DNA of 64,000 nucleotides. Origin: an uncultured Pelagibacteraceae bacterium. GTDB lineage: Bacteria; Pseudomonadota; Alphaproteobacteria; Pelagibacterales; Pelagibacteraceae. The stretch is from assembly GCA_902521005.1 (NCBI GenBank), contig CABYPZ010000001.1:120789-184788 (forward strand), given 5' to 3'. The translations under genes and the position numbers were made by a program. Below the pieces are notes generated by a model that saw only the letters and a list, made by a program, of their open reading frames with translations, was not told the DNA's origin and did not search any database. This document shows, in pieces, positions 29,773-38,947 of the stretch (position 1 is the first letter of the stretch; each line of letters begins with the position of its first letter).

Positions 29773-29824
29773 AAAAAAAAATCTTGTTTTAATTATTAAA
29801 AAAAGTAAGTTGAGGTTTTTACAT

Positions 29825-29900
29825 TCCTCGGTAGCTCAGTTGGTAGAGCAGTTGACTGTTAATCAATTGGTCGCAGGTTCGAGTCCTGCCCGAGGAGCCA
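29825..29900 (+). tRNA. tRNA-Asn (anticodon GTT)
   Basis: The acceptor TCCTCGG pairs with CCGAGGA, discriminator G and an encoded CCA follow. The D arm reads GCTCAGTTGGTAGAGC, the anticodon loop CTGTTAA carries GTT, and the T arm is GCAGG-TTCGAGT-CCTGC. It is 52 bases downstream of tRNA-Cys and probably co-transcribed. The 3' end is only 18 bases from the convergent XRE gene. Confidence 0.97.
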
Positions 29901-29918
29901 AAAAAGTTCTTAAGTATT

Positions 29919-30290
29919 TTAAACTGCTTTTGAAACTCCAGGAGTGACAGACTGTAAACTTTTATTAAATTTAATTTTTTGTTCACTTGTCAATTCAGAA
30001 TATAGTTTAATTAAAAAATTATAATTAACAGTCATGTGTCCTTCTTTAGTTTTTTCTAAATTAATTAAGTATTCAGAAAAATCTTCAAAAAAATAGCTTA
30101 TTGGAACTTTTAAATAATTGGAAAGTTGCAATAATCTAATTGAACTTACTCCATTGGTTCCTTTTTCGTATTTTTGAATTTGCTGAAATGTAACATTGAT
30201 AGCTTTTGCTACCTTTGTTTGTGTTAAACCTAAAGCTAATCTTCTTAACTTAAGCTTGTTCCCTAAATGTTTGTTAAAATTATCTTCCAT
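29919..30290 (-). CDS. XRE-family helix-turn-helix regulator
   Basis: The 123-residue protein starts at MEDNFNKHLGN, preceded by a good ribosome site (GAGGGG); an ATG 33 bases further up is less likely. The helix-turn-helix is KLRRLALGLTQTKVAKAINV followed by TFQQIQKYEKGTNGVSSIRL, a form widespread in alphaproteobacteria. The C-terminal part (VPISYFFEDFSEYLINL, then LYSELTSEQKIKFN) may dimerise. No toxin or effector domain is present, and no partner gene adjoins. Its promoter region has a 14-base palindrome. Targets are unknown; the neighbouring aap operon is one guess. Confidence 0.85.
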   Translation of the reverse strand: MEDNFNKHLGNKLKLRRLALGLTQTKVAKAINVTFQQIQKYEKGTNGVSSIRLLQLSNYLKVPISYFFEDFSEYLINLEKTKEGHMTVNYNFLIKLYSELTSEQKIKFNKSLQSVTPGVSKAV

Positions 30291-30371
30291 TAAGACCCCT
30301 CTTAAATATTTTATAAACCACAATTCAACTAATTTTTAATAGATACTGCAATAGATAAATTTATTTTTTTC

Positions 30372-30385
30372 TTCAAAATTTTGAA
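30372..30385. promoter_or_regulatory. 14-bp palindrome in the XRE regulator promoter region
   Basis: TTCAAAATTTTGAA is a perfect inverted repeat 82 bases upstream of the regulator's start. TTGACA, a possible -35 box for the minus strand, lies at 30399-30404, but no convincing -10 box at normal spacing was found. XRE proteins often bind their own promoters at such sites. In an AT-rich genome the palindrome could be fortuitous. Confidence 0.4.
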
Positions 30386-30446
30386 TATATGGGATCTATG
30401 TCAAGACCAAATATCACACTACAGTCATGAATTATATATAACGATT

Positions 30447-31181
30447 CTAAAGTATTTGGCTCAAAAATAGTTTAGTTCTATCACTTTTTGGGTTAGCAAA
30501 GAATTCCTTAGTTTCAGCTCTTTCTACTATCATTCCTTCATCCATAAAAATTACTTCATCTGCTACTTCCTTAGCAAAGCCCATTTCGTGAGTAACAACT
30601 ATCATTGTCATTCCAGCTTTTGCTAGATTAACCATTGCATCTAATACTTCTTTAATCATTTCAGGATCTAATGCTGAAGTTGGCTCATCAAACAACATTA
30701 TTTTAGGCTCCATACACAAAGCTCTTGCAATTGCACATCTTTGTTGTTGACCACCAGATAATTGACCAGGATATTTGTATGCTTGGTCGTCTATTTGAAC
30801 TTTTTTAAGTTGATCTAGTGCTAGTTCTTCTGCTTTTTTCTTGGGCATTTTTTTTACCCATATTGGAGCTAATGTACAGTTATCTAAAATTGATAAATGA
30901 GGAAATAAATTAAATTGTTGAAAAACCATTCCAACTTCAGCTCTTATAGCTTCAATATTTTTTGTATTTTCTGATAATTCACTTCCATCAACAATAATTG
31001 TCCCTTTTTGATGTTCTTCTAATCTATTAATACATCTTATTAAGGTTGATTTTCCAGATCCAGATGGTCCGCAAACAACAATTTTTTTATTTTTCTCAAC
31101 TTCAAGATTAATATCTTTTAAAACCTGAAAATCTCCAAACCATTTATTCATATTGTCTATTTTTATAATGGGTTGGGACAT
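30447..31181 (-). CDS. aapP: Amino-acid ABC transporter ATP-binding protein
   Basis: The 244-residue ATPase belongs to the GlnQ/AapP group. It has Walker [16 protein letters not shown], the Q loop [14 protein letters not shown], signature [15 protein letters not shown], Walker [15 protein letters not shown], and the switch region [13 protein letters not shown]. It is the last gene of aapJ-aapQ-aapM-aapP, 2 bases after aapM. The Aap/Bzt systems import a broad range of L-amino acids, which are a main nitrogen and carbon source for SAR11 cells. Confidence 0.95.
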   Translation of the reverse strand: MSQPIIKIDNMNKWFGDFQVLKDINLEVEKNKKIVVCGPSGSGKSTLIRCINRLEEHQKGTIIVDGSELSENTKNIEAIRAEVGMVFQQFNLFPHLSILDNCTLAPIWVKKMPKKKAEELALDQLKKVQIDDQAYKYPGQLSGGQQQRCAIARALCMEPKIMLFDEPTSALDPEMIKEVLDAMVNLAKAGMTMIVVTHEMGFAKEVADEVIFMDEGMIVERAETKEFFANPKSDRTKLFLSQIL

Positions 31182-31183
31182 TT

Positions 31184-32431
31184 TTATCTTTCTGTTTTGT
31201 ATTTAGCTTCTAAATTATAACTATATTTACTCATAGCATAGCAAATTATCCAGAAAATTATAGAAGCAAAAATATATCCTTCCATAGCAAAACCTAGCCA
31301 TTCTGGATTAGTTTTTGCCATTGCTAACATTCCTGCTATTTCAGCCAGTCCCACAACGAAAATAAGTGGAGTATCTTTAACTAAAGCTAAAAATGTATTT
31401 GCAATACCTGGTATTACTAATTTCAATGCTTGTGGTAAAATAACAAATATATGCATTTTCCAATATCCCATACCCAAGGATTTTGCAGCATCATATTGAC
31501 CTCTTGGTAAAGCTTGTAAACCACCTCTTATAACTTCAGCGCAATAAGCAGCTTCAAATAAAGTAATTGCTATAATCACTCTAACCAATTTATCCATAAA
31601 AAAATCTTCTGGTAAAAACATGGGAAACATTACTGATGACATAAATAGTACTGTGATTAAGGGAACTCCTCTCCAAAACTCAATGTAACCAATTGAGATA
31701 TATCTTACAGTAGGTAAACTTGATCTTCTACCAAGTGCAAAAATCATTCCTAACGGAAAACAAAAAATTAAACAAAAGAAAGATACTATAAATGTTAATG
31801 AAAGACCTCCCCAAGCTCCTGTTTCTACCCACTCTAATCCAAAAGCTCCACCTGATATTAGATAATAAATAATTAAAAATGCAATTATTGGGTAAATTAT
31901 TACATAATAAAGAGCTAAATATTTTTTTAATTTTTCTGTAGCAAGTAAACCAGCCATTCCAAGAACAATAACCAATATGAAAGCTGAATTAATTCTCCAG
32001 TGCAATTCGTTTGGATACATTCCATACATAAATCTTCTGAACCAAACTTTGATATAAGTCCAACAAGCGCCTGTACCTGTGCAAGCTTCTCTGCTATCTC
32101 CAGATATATTGGCATCTAATATCATCCAGCTCATTGATGGTGGTATTGCTTTTATAATTAAAAAGATAATTAAAAGAGTTAAAACTGCATTAAAATTAGA
32201 CGTGTTTACATTTTTATTTAAAATATCTAATTGTTTTAAACCTGTATAATCACTTCTTATTAAATAAAGGCCTATTGTACCTAAAATTAAAGGTAAGAAA
32301 AAACTTATCGATCCAGGTAAAAAATTAGTAAAGTTTAATTTAAAAAAAGAATTTAAGCTAACATCAATCAAACTGACTAATATTAAAAATAACCCTAGAT
32401 ACAAGTTTGTAATAAAATTTTTACTAATCAT
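31184..32431 (-). CDS. aapM: General L-amino acid ABC transporter permease AapM
   Basis: The 415-residue permease has a long N-terminal extension, as in AapM/BztC proteins, including [16 protein letters not shown]. The C-terminal half is the HisM-type permease: [37 protein letters not shown] and the coupling loop [20 protein letters not shown]. It forms the translocation path with AapQ. It is joined to aapQ by a one-base overlap and precedes aapP by 2 bases. Confidence 0.95.
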   Translation of the reverse strand: MISKNFITNLYLGLFLILVSLIDVSLNSFFKLNFTNFLPGSISFFLPLILGTIGLYLIRSDYTGLKQLDILNKNVNTSNFNAVLTLLIIFLIIKAIPPSMSWMILDANISGDSREACTGTGACWTYIKVWFRRFMYGMYPNELHWRINSAFILVIVLGMAGLLATEKLKKYLALYYVIIYPIIAFLIIYYLISGGAFGLEWVETGAWGGLSLTFIVSFFCLIFCFPLGMIFALGRRSSLPTVRYISIGYIEFWRGVPLITVLFMSSVMFPMFLPEDFFMDKLVRVIIAITLFEAAYCAEVIRGGLQALPRGQYDAAKSLGMGYWKMHIFVILPQALKLVIPGIANTFLALVKDTPLIFVVGLAEIAGMLAMAKTNPEWLGFAMEGYIFASIIFWIICYAMSKYSYNLEAKYKTER

Positions 32432-33582
32432 TATTTTTCCTTAATTTCAATTTTTTTATTATACCAATTCATTAATGCAGCTATCGCTAAACTTAATGAT
32501 AAATAAGTAAGCATAGTTATAGATACAATTTCTATAGCTTTACCTGTTTGCATCAATGCTGTACCTGCAAACACAAGCACTAAATCTGGATAAGCTATTG
32601 CAGCAGCCAAAGATGAATTTTTTGTTAAATTTAAATACTGATTGGTTGTTGGTGGAATTATAATTCTTAAAGCTTGAGGCATAACAACTAATTTTAAAAT
32701 TTGATTTGGATTTAAACCTATTGAAGCTGCAGCTTCTTTTTGTCCTTTTCCTACACCTTGAATTCCTGCTCTAACACATTCTGCTATGAAAGTTGCTGTA
32801 TAAAGAGATAAAGCTAGAGTAAGTGCTATAAGTTCTGGTGGAAGACCAATACCTCCTACATATGTAAAAGATGTAATAGATAATTGCTTAATGACAGGTA
32901 TTTCAAAATCAAGTGAAACACCACCTACCAAAAACGTTAGAAAAGGTAATATTATAATTAAACTTAAAGATATATAAAACACAGGTAATTGTTTACCTTC
33001 ATTTTCTTGTAATTTTCTTGCGTAAGTTCTAACAATTACAATTCCTATAATTGCTAATATTACAGAATATAAAAAAATATTTAAATTTTCCCAAATCATT
33101 GCAGGAATGTAAAAACCTTTTATTGTTAGATAAGAAACGCCTAGCAATGGTTCTGCATCTTGGGGCAAAGGTAAAGCTCTTAATGCTGCATAATACCAAA
33201 AGAATATTTGCAATAATAAAGGAATATTTCTAAAAAATTCGACATACCATGCTGCTGTGTTTCTAATCAAATAATTTGAAGATAAACGGGCAACACCTAC
33301 AATCACACCAATAATAGTACATAATATAATCCCTAAAACAGCTACCAACAAAGTATTTAATAATGCAGCAACATAAGCCCACCAATAAGGATCTAAACCA
33401 TCGTAATCGACAAGACTAAACTGTATATCAAATGACGCTTCTTGTTTTAAAAAACCGAATCCAAAATCAATACCTCTATTGTCCATGTTGACTTGAGCAT
33501 TAAAGGTAAAAAAACCAAATATTAATACAACTAATAATAGTGTAAAAAATTGTGGAATTAATCTTTTAAATTTGTTGTTCAT
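32431..33582 (-). CDS. aapQ: General L-amino acid ABC transporter permease AapQ
   Basis: The 383-residue permease has the AapQ/BztB insert, a large loop after the early TMs (VNMDNRGIDFGFGFL), and HisM-family core segments: LLNTLLVAVLGIILCTIIGV, EFFRNIPLLLQIFFWYY, and ECVRAGIQGVGKGQKEAAAS with IGL. It partners AapM. It begins 64 bases after the aapJ stop, with a hairpin in that gap that may cut expression of the transporter genes relative to the binding protein. Confidence 0.95.
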   Translation of the reverse strand: MNNKFKRLIPQFFTLLLVVLIFGFFTFNAQVNMDNRGIDFGFGFLKQEASFDIQFSLVDYDGLDPYWWAYVAALLNTLLVAVLGIILCTIIGVIVGVARLSSNYLIRNTAAWYVEFFRNIPLLLQIFFWYYAALRALPLPQDAEPLLGVSYLTIKGFYIPAMIWENLNIFLYSVILAIIGIVIVRTYARKLQENEGKQLPVFYISLSLIIILPFLTFLVGGVSLDFEIPVIKQLSITSFTYVGGIGLPPELIALTLALSLYTATFIAECVRAGIQGVGKGQKEAAASIGLNPNQILKLVVMPQALRIIIPPTTNQYLNLTKNSSLAAAIAYPDLVLVFAGTALMQTGKAIEIVSITMLTYLSLSLAIAALMNWYNKKIEIKEK

Positions 33583-33595
33583 TAAATGTGATATT

Positions 33596-33628
33596 AAAAA
33601 AAAGGGCTAGATAAATCTAGCCCTTTTT
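33596..33628 (-). terminator. Attenuating hairpin between aapJ and aapQ
   Basis: The stem AAAAAGGGCTAGA with TCTAGCCCTTTTT is a near-perfect inverted repeat around a 4-base loop, with runs of A on one side and T on the other. Read in the gene direction it looks like an intrinsic terminator or RNA-stabilising stem after aapJ. Such stems in ABC operons usually make the binding protein far more abundant than the permeases. Activity is inferred from structure. Confidence 0.8.
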
Positions 33629-33646
33629 AATAATTATTAACTTAAA

Positions 33647-34687
33647 TTATCTTGATGGTGGAACGTATAAAATACCACCTTTAGTCCATAATTCGTTTGG
33701 ACCTCTGTCTGGTAAAATACCAGTGTCAGCTATATTTCTCTTATAACTTTCACCATAATTTCCAACTTGCTTGATAATTCTTAAGTTCCACTCGTTATCT
33801 AAACCGAATGCAGCACCCATTTCACCTTCAGCTCCAACTAATCTTTTGATTTGTGGATTGTCTGAAGTTTTCATTGAGTCAGCATTAGAAGAAGTAATAC
33901 CATATTCTTCAGCTTCGATCATAGTATTTAAAGACCATCTAACGATATCTTCCCATACTGCATCACCTTGACGTACAACAGGACCTAAAGGTTCTTTTGA
34001 GATCGTCTCAGGTAAAACTATGTGATCGTCCGGAGAGCTTAACTTAATTCTTTGCGCAGCTAAACCAGATTTATCTGTAGTGTATGTATCACATCTACCA
34101 GCATCATATGCAGCTACAACTTCGTCAGCTTTTTCAAAAGTTACTGGAGTATAAGAAATTCCTTTAGAATTAAAGAAGTCTCTCATATTTAATTCAGTAG
34201 TTGTACCTAAGTTAGTACAAGCTGAAATTCCATCTTTGAATTGACTTGTTGAAGTTATACCTGAACTTTTTCTAACCATGAAACCTTGACCGTCATAGAA
34301 GTTTACACCAACAAATGTAAGTCCTATATCAGCGTCTCTAGAAAGTGTCCAAGTAGTGTTTCTTGATAAGATATCTATTTCTCCTGATGTAAGAGCAGTA
34401 AATCTTTCTTTAGCACTTAATGGTGTGAATTTAACTTTATTTGCATCACCTAGTACTGCAGCAGCAACAGCTCTACATACATCAACGTCTACACCAGTCC
34501 AATTTCCTGCAGCATCAGCATTAGAAAATCCTGGAAGACCTTGAGAAACTCCACATCTCACGAAACCTTTTTTCTGAGTGTTTTTTAGAGTTTTTGATTT
34601 CTTAGCAGCCATAGTTTCTGTTGTGAATACAAACAGAACTGCAACCATAGCAACAAAAGAAGTCAATTGTTTTATTAATTTAAACAT
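33647..34687 (-). CDS. aapJ: General L-amino acid ABC transporter substrate-binding protein
   Basis: The 346-residue protein has a signal peptide (TSFVAMVAVLFVFTTETMAA). The mature part matches AapJ/BztA: GFVRCGVSQGLPGFSNADA, GVDVDVCRAVAAAVLG, PLSAKERFTALTSGEIDIL. The end (LPDRGPNELWTKGGILYVPP) is typical. It captures amino acids in the periplasm for AapQMP. SAR11 cells invest heavily in such proteins. It heads the operon, with two abutting palindromes in its leader. Confidence 0.96.
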   Translation of the reverse strand: MFKLIKQLTSFVAMVAVLFVFTTETMAAKKSKTLKNTQKKGFVRCGVSQGLPGFSNADAAGNWTGVDVDVCRAVAAAVLGDANKVKFTPLSAKERFTALTSGEIDILSRNTTWTLSRDADIGLTFVGVNFYDGQGFMVRKSSGITSTSQFKDGISACTNLGTTTELNMRDFFNSKGISYTPVTFEKADEVVAAYDAGRCDTYTTDKSGLAAQRIKLSSPDDHIVLPETISKEPLGPVVRQGDAVWEDIVRWSLNTMIEAEEYGITSSNADSMKTSDNPQIKRLVGAEGEMGAAFGLDNEWNLRIIKQVGNYGESYKRNIADTGILPDRGPNELWTKGGILYVPPSR

Positions 34688-34710
34688 TTTTATTCCTCTT
34701 ATTGTTTATT

Positions 34711-34746
34711 TATTTGTTAACAAATATTCAAAATTCATTTTTGAAT
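34711..34746. promoter_or_regulatory. Two abutting inverted repeats in the aapJ leader
   Basis: A perfect 16-base palindrome (TATTTGTTAACAAATA, 34711-34726) is joined at its last base to an 8-5-8 inverted repeat (ATTCAAAA, five bases, TTTTGAAT; 34726-34746). They lie 24 to 59 bases before the aapJ start. A TATAAT in the minus direction sits at 34796-34801, just past tRNA-Arg. Either an operator pair or a structured 5' leader is possible. No known regulator consensus was matched. Confidence 0.5.
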
Positions 34747-34812
34747 AACAATAATTAAAGCAGAAAGTTAGATGGTCAGCAATGATAAAAATATCATTAT
34801 ATAGTGTATTTA

Positions 34813-34889
34813 TGGCGCGCCCTGGAGGATTCGAACCTCCGACCCTCGGTTTAGAAAACCGATGCTCTATCCAGCTGAGCTAAGGGCGC
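34813..34889 (-). tRNA. tRNA-Arg (anticodon TCT)
   Basis: On the minus strand the acceptor GCGCCCT pairs with AGGGCGC, with discriminator G and an encoded CCA. The D arm is AGCTCAGCTGGATAGAGC, the anticodon loop TTCTAAA carries TCT, and the T arm is GGAGG-TTCGAAT-CCTCC. It reads the AGA codon, which is the dominant arginine codon in this AT-rich genome. It lies upstream of aapJ on the same strand. Confidence 0.96.
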
Positions 34890-34941
34890 TTAAGGATATT
34901 TTTCTTAATTAATACAACAAATAAACAATAATTAAAGTAAT

Positions 34942-36171
34942 TTAAGTTAATTTTTTAAAACTATAGTCATTGACGGACTCAGCATAATTAATCCAATTTT
35001 TAATTGTAATCATATCATTTAAAGAATTACCTTTTAAGGTATCATGCGGATTCAACTCACTAGATATATTTTTAGGATAAAATTCATTAATAATATTTTC
35101 CTTTTTGTGCCAATCATCATTATATTTAAAGAAAGATTTAGATTTGCTATCAGTAATTTTATAATCAGGATATTTTAAAGTAAATTCTGAACAACCTCTT
35201 TTGACAATAGTTTTGTGATCAATCTTCAATGATTTATTTATTAATTGGTCTATTTGAACTTTTAAAGCTTCAGCTTCATCAACAGTTTTACAATAAATAA
35301 ATCCTTTATAATTTCCATCTATATCTTTTCTTTTTTCGACCATACATTTTTTAATATTTTTAACAAAAGTTATATTATCAAATAAAAAATGTAATTTGAT
35401 TAAGTCAACTACATTAAAAACATTAACCTGTACCTTGAAACAACTAAAACAATTTTTGGGAATTATATTGTATGTATTGAAAGCTGTATGATATCTTGGG
35501 CAATCTAATGGATCATGATTATTTCTGAAAATTTGAGTATTATCAAAACCTAAATTATCAATTTTTGTTTTAATAATGTCAAAATTTTTTTTGAGATAAG
35601 TTTTTAAAGTTCTATTATCTAAGATTTTACTAAAACTAAAATGTAATATTAAGTTATACAATGATAAATCTAGTTTAATAATTTCATTGTCTAAATGATC
35701 TTTTGGTTTAAAAAAAGTTAAAGATTTAATTAAATTAATTTGGGTTTCTTTATTATTAGGATCTAATTTTAAAGATTTAATATAATTTTTAATTGATAAA
35801 TTATATTTACCTAAATCAGAATAGCATTTAGCAATATTAAAAAATAAATCTGCATCAAGAGTATTTAACTTTTTAGCTGCATTGTAAATTTTAAGAGCTT
35901 TATTAAAATTTCCTAAAGAATATTCAGTTATACCTAAAAGTTTGTATGCCATATAAAAATTAGGATCTAATTTGATTGAATAAGCGAGTGAAAATAATGC
36001 TTTTTTATATAATCTAAAAGATAAAAAAAGTTCGCCACAGATAAAATTTATTTGTTTATTTTTGATTTTGTATTTTGCTAATATATCCGCTTGAACTAAA
36101 GCATCTTTAAATTTTTTTGTTTTATAATTTTTTACTAAATCATCTGTAATTCTATTTATATTATCTGTCAT
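34942..36171 (-). CDS. TPR-repeat protein with an uncharacterised Cys-containing C-terminal domain
   Basis: The 409-residue protein has four or more tetratricopeptide repeats in the first 150 residues (SLAYSIKLDPNFYMAYKLLG, LFFNIAKCYSDLGKYNLSIK, NYIKSLKLDPNNKETQINLI). The second half is a separate domain with DPLDCPRYHTAFN and, 17 residues after the first Cys, NCFSCFKVQV, then KKCMVEKR, GFIYCKTVDEAEALK and KRGCSEFTLKYPDY. The CxxC and other cysteines could bind metal. I do not recognise the domain by function; similar sequences are known to me only as hypothetical proteins. It is joined by one base to trkH, so it may be expressed with the potassium system. Confidence 0.7.
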   Translation of the reverse strand: MTDNINRITDDLVKNYKTKKFKDALVQADILAKYKIKNKQINFICGELFLSFRLYKKALFSLAYSIKLDPNFYMAYKLLGITEYSLGNFNKALKIYNAAKKLNTLDADLFFNIAKCYSDLGKYNLSIKNYIKSLKLDPNNKETQINLIKSLTFFKPKDHLDNEIIKLDLSLYNLILHFSFSKILDNRTLKTYLKKNFDIIKTKIDNLGFDNTQIFRNNHDPLDCPRYHTAFNTYNIIPKNCFSCFKVQVNVFNVVDLIKLHFLFDNITFVKNIKKCMVEKRKDIDGNYKGFIYCKTVDEAEALKVQIDQLINKSLKIDHKTIVKRGCSEFTLKYPDYKITDSKSKSFFKYNDDWHKKENIINEFYPKNISSELNPHDTLKGNSLNDMITIKNWINYAESVNDYSFKKLT

Positions 36172-37574
36172 TATTTAATAAAAAATTTTTTAATTATAAT
36201 TAATAGACTTATTAACTCAAATCTACCTATTGTCATAAATATAATTAATATAAATTTTGTATATGAATTTAAATCATAAAAATTAAAATCGTTTAAACCA
36301 TACATAGATGACGTTGTAGTATTCATTAGAGTTAAGATACCTATTTTAAATGAGTCTTCAAAGTTAATTTCTGATATCGTAAGTAAAGTTGTTAAAAGAA
36401 AAAAAGAACTAACAAAAATAATTAATGTCAAAAAATATTTATAAATATCTTTTAAATCAATATTCGTATCAAATAATTGAAATTTATTTGTATAAACATA
36501 GTTTGGTTTTGAATATGACAAAATCTCATTTAGTGAAAATTTAAATAAAGCAAACAATTTAACAAACCTTATACCTGAACTTGTTGAAAAGTAAGATCCA
36601 CCAACAATTACTAACATTAAAAATAATATATACAGATTATTGGGAACATCAGATAATGATATTCCTATATTGGAGATGCTGCTTGCTATTGAAAATAATA
36701 TTAATGAAAAATTATAGTCAAAATTAAGAAAGATAAAAAAGAATAATATTATTAAGGATAAATAGATAAATAGATAAATATCTTCAGCAAAAAAATTTAA
36801 ATTTTTTCTTTTAAAAAAAATTAAGTTATATGACAAAAATAAACTAAAGAAAGAAAATAACATTAATAAAGAAAATGCTATTTTTTTTAAATTAGTATTT
36901 AAAATTATATCAAGATTATTAAATGGCAAAAAGCCACCAGAAGATATTATTGTCATAGAAAGATTAAGAGAGTCAAAAGATCTAATGTCTACTAAATTTA
37001 ATGATAAAAAAATAAAAATTGTTAAGAAAAAATACAAAATAAAAACTTTAATAGACTGCTTGAATGACTCTAAATTATTGAGAGATATAAAATTTGTTAG
37101 TGATTTTTTAATTTTGTCGTCAAATATGTCTATTAATAAAATAATTGAAAATAAAAAATAAATACCTCCTATCCACTGTGATGTGGATCTCCATAGTATT
37201 AAACTTTGATCTAAATGCTTAATATTTTCAAAAATACTAAATCCTGTTGATGTGAAACCTGAAATAGCCTCAAAATAACAGTCCAATAATGAAATGTTAT
37301 AAATGCTCAAATAATAAGGAATAGATATTATTAGTGGTATTAAAAAATAACCTAATATAACTGTCAATATTTTATGGAAAATGGTAATTTTTGTTATTTT
37401 ATTTTTAAAAAATAATAATCCAAACCCTAATAATAATGAAGTTAATAAGGTGTAGATATAAGTATCTATATTCAAATAAATATTAAAGTAATAACAATAA
37501 ATAATATTTACTAATGATAAAAAGGAAATCAGTACTGAAAAAAAACCTAAATAATTGGTTAGCAATTTACTCAT
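36171..37574 (-). CDS. trkH: Potassium uptake protein, TrkH family
   Basis: The 467-residue protein is strongly hydrophobic, with the repeated membrane-pore-membrane plan of Trk/Ktr channels. Pore segments include AISGFTSTGFSIFENI, MTIISSGGFLPFNN, and SYFSTSSGIRFVKLFAL near residue 330, and MNTTTSSMYGLN near the end. It makes the K+ pathway; TrkA gates it. It is overlapped by one base with both trkA upstream and the TPR gene downstream. Confidence 0.92.
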   Translation of the reverse strand: MSKLLTNYLGFFSVLISFLSLVNIIYCYYFNIYLNIDTYIYTLLTSLLLGFGLLFFKNKITKITIFHKILTVILGYFLIPLIISIPYYLSIYNISLLDCYFEAISGFTSTGFSIFENIKHLDQSLILWRSTSQWIGGIYFLFSIILLIDIFDDKIKKSLTNFISLNNLESFKQSIKVFILYFFLTIFIFLSLNLVDIRSFDSLNLSMTIISSGGFLPFNNLDIILNTNLKKIAFSLLMLFSFFSLFLSYNLIFFKRKNLNFFAEDIYLFIYLSLIILFFFIFLNFDYNFSLILFSIASSISNIGISLSDVPNNLYILFLMLVIVGGSYFSTSSGIRFVKLFALFKFSLNEILSYSKPNYVYTNKFQLFDTNIDLKDIYKYFLTLIIFVSSFFLLTTLLTISEINFEDSFKIGILTLMNTTTSSMYGLNDFNFYDLNSYTKFILIIFMTIGRFELISLLIIIKKFFIK

Positions 37575-38947
37575 TAAACAGAAGTTAAACGAAACATGCT
37601 CTCAACTGTCTGAAGTTGATCTTTTTTTGCAAGCAAAACTACAGAGTCATTTTTTTTGAAAATAAAATTTGATCTTGGTATTATAACTTTATCTTCTCTT
37701 AAAATTGCGCCTATTCTGATTTCGTTTGGCAAATTACTATCTTTAAGTTCTTTATTTATCAATTCAGAAGTTTCAATAATTTCAGCCTCAATAACTTCAT
37801 AATCACCGTTTAATATTGTGTAAGCATTCTCAATAGTACCTTTATGTATATGTTTTAAAATACTTGAAACAGTTGTTTTTCTTGGGTCTATCAAATCATC
37901 AATTTTTAAAGATGATTGTAAAAGCGAATAATTTGGTTTATTCGTTAATGCCATCGTCCTTTTATTTTTGGAAAATTTCTCCACAATTACACTTACCATT
38001 AAATTATCTTCATCATCATTAGTTAAAGCAATTACGGTTTCAACATCGTCTAAATTCACTTCTGCTAATATATCCTCATCTAAACCATTTCCATTAATTA
38101 CAATAGTATTGCTCAATTCGTTTGCTAAAAATTCTGCTCTTTCTTTATTTTTTTCTATTATCTTTAACCTTGCATCTTCAAATGTTTTTTCAATACTCTT
38201 AGCTAAATGTAATCCAATATTTCCACCACCTATAATTAAAATTTTACTTGATATTTTTTCGTGATGACCAAATGTTTTCAATGTCTCATTCATTTGTAAT
38301 GAGTTTATAACAACATAAGCTTTGTCATTAAATTTCATAAAATCATTTTTTTTCAAAAAAATAAATTTATCATCTCTAACAACACCAAGAATATTTGCGT
38401 TTAATTTTGGAAATTTTTTTGTTAATTCATTAAGTTTAATATTTGATATTGGGCAGTTTTTATCGATAAATATTTCTAATAATCTTATTTTATTGTCCGC
38501 GAAAGGAACATTATCTAGAGATCCTGGTGACTCTAATTTTCTTTGAATTGATTTTGCGATTTCAAACTCAGGAGAAATAATTACATCTATTGGTAGATTT
38601 TCTTTATTATACAGTGTTGAAAATTTTGGATCTAAATAATCTTGTGATCTAATTCTAGCTATAGTTTTTGGTACTTTAAATATTGAATATGCGATTTGGC
38701 AAATGAGCATATTAATTTCATCATTTCTAGTTACAGCAATTATCATATCAGCTTCAGATGTATTGGCTTTTTCTAAAATAGTTGGAAGTGTAGCTTTTCC
38801 AACTATAGCCTTAACATCCAATGACTCATTAATTCTTTGGATGTCTTCACTAGATTGGTCAATGACCGTTATTGAATGATCTTGCTCAGTTAAACTTTTT
38901 GCAATCGCAAATCCTACCCTACCTGCCCCACAAATAATTATATTCAT
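37574..38947 (-). CDS. trkA: Trk potassium transporter NAD-binding regulatory subunit
   Basis: The 457-residue cytosolic protein has two RCK modules. Each starts with a Rossmann glycine motif: MNIIICGAGRVGFAIAKSL and ILIIGGGNIGLHLAKSIE. TrkA_C domains follow each. It binds nucleotides and controls TrkH. It is joined to ntrX and trkH by one-base overlaps; the order ntrY-ntrX-trkA is ancestral in alphaproteobacteria. Confidence 0.95.
   Translation of the reverse strand: MNIIICGAGRVGFAIAKSLTEQDHSITVIDQSSEDIQRINESLDVKAIVGKATLPTILEKANTSEADMIIAVTRNDEINMLICQIAYSIFKVPKTIARIRSQDYLDPKFSTLYNKENLPIDVIISPEFEIAKSIQRKLESPGSLDNVPFADNKIRLLEIFIDKNCPISNIKLNELTKKFPKLNANILGVVRDDKFIFLKKNDFMKFNDKAYVVINSLQMNETLKTFGHHEKISSKILIIGGGNIGLHLAKSIEKTFEDARLKIIEKNKERAEFLANELSNTIVINGNGLDEDILAEVNLDDVETVIALTNDDEDNLMVSVIVEKFSKNKRTMALTNKPNYSLLQSSLKIDDLIDPRKTTVSSILKHIHKGTIENAYTILNGDYEVIEAEIIETSELINKELKDSNLPNEIRIGAILREDKVIIPRSNFIFKKNDSVVLLAKKDQLQTVESMFRLTSV

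Noticed and set aside
29699..29900. tRNA-Cys/tRNA-Asn pair as an integration site
   Set aside because: No integrase, direct repeat of a tRNA 3' end or foreign-looking cargo lies next to them.
29919..30290. Antitoxin half of a toxin-antitoxin pair
   Set aside because: The XRE protein has no small partner gene; both sides are tRNA or transporter genes.
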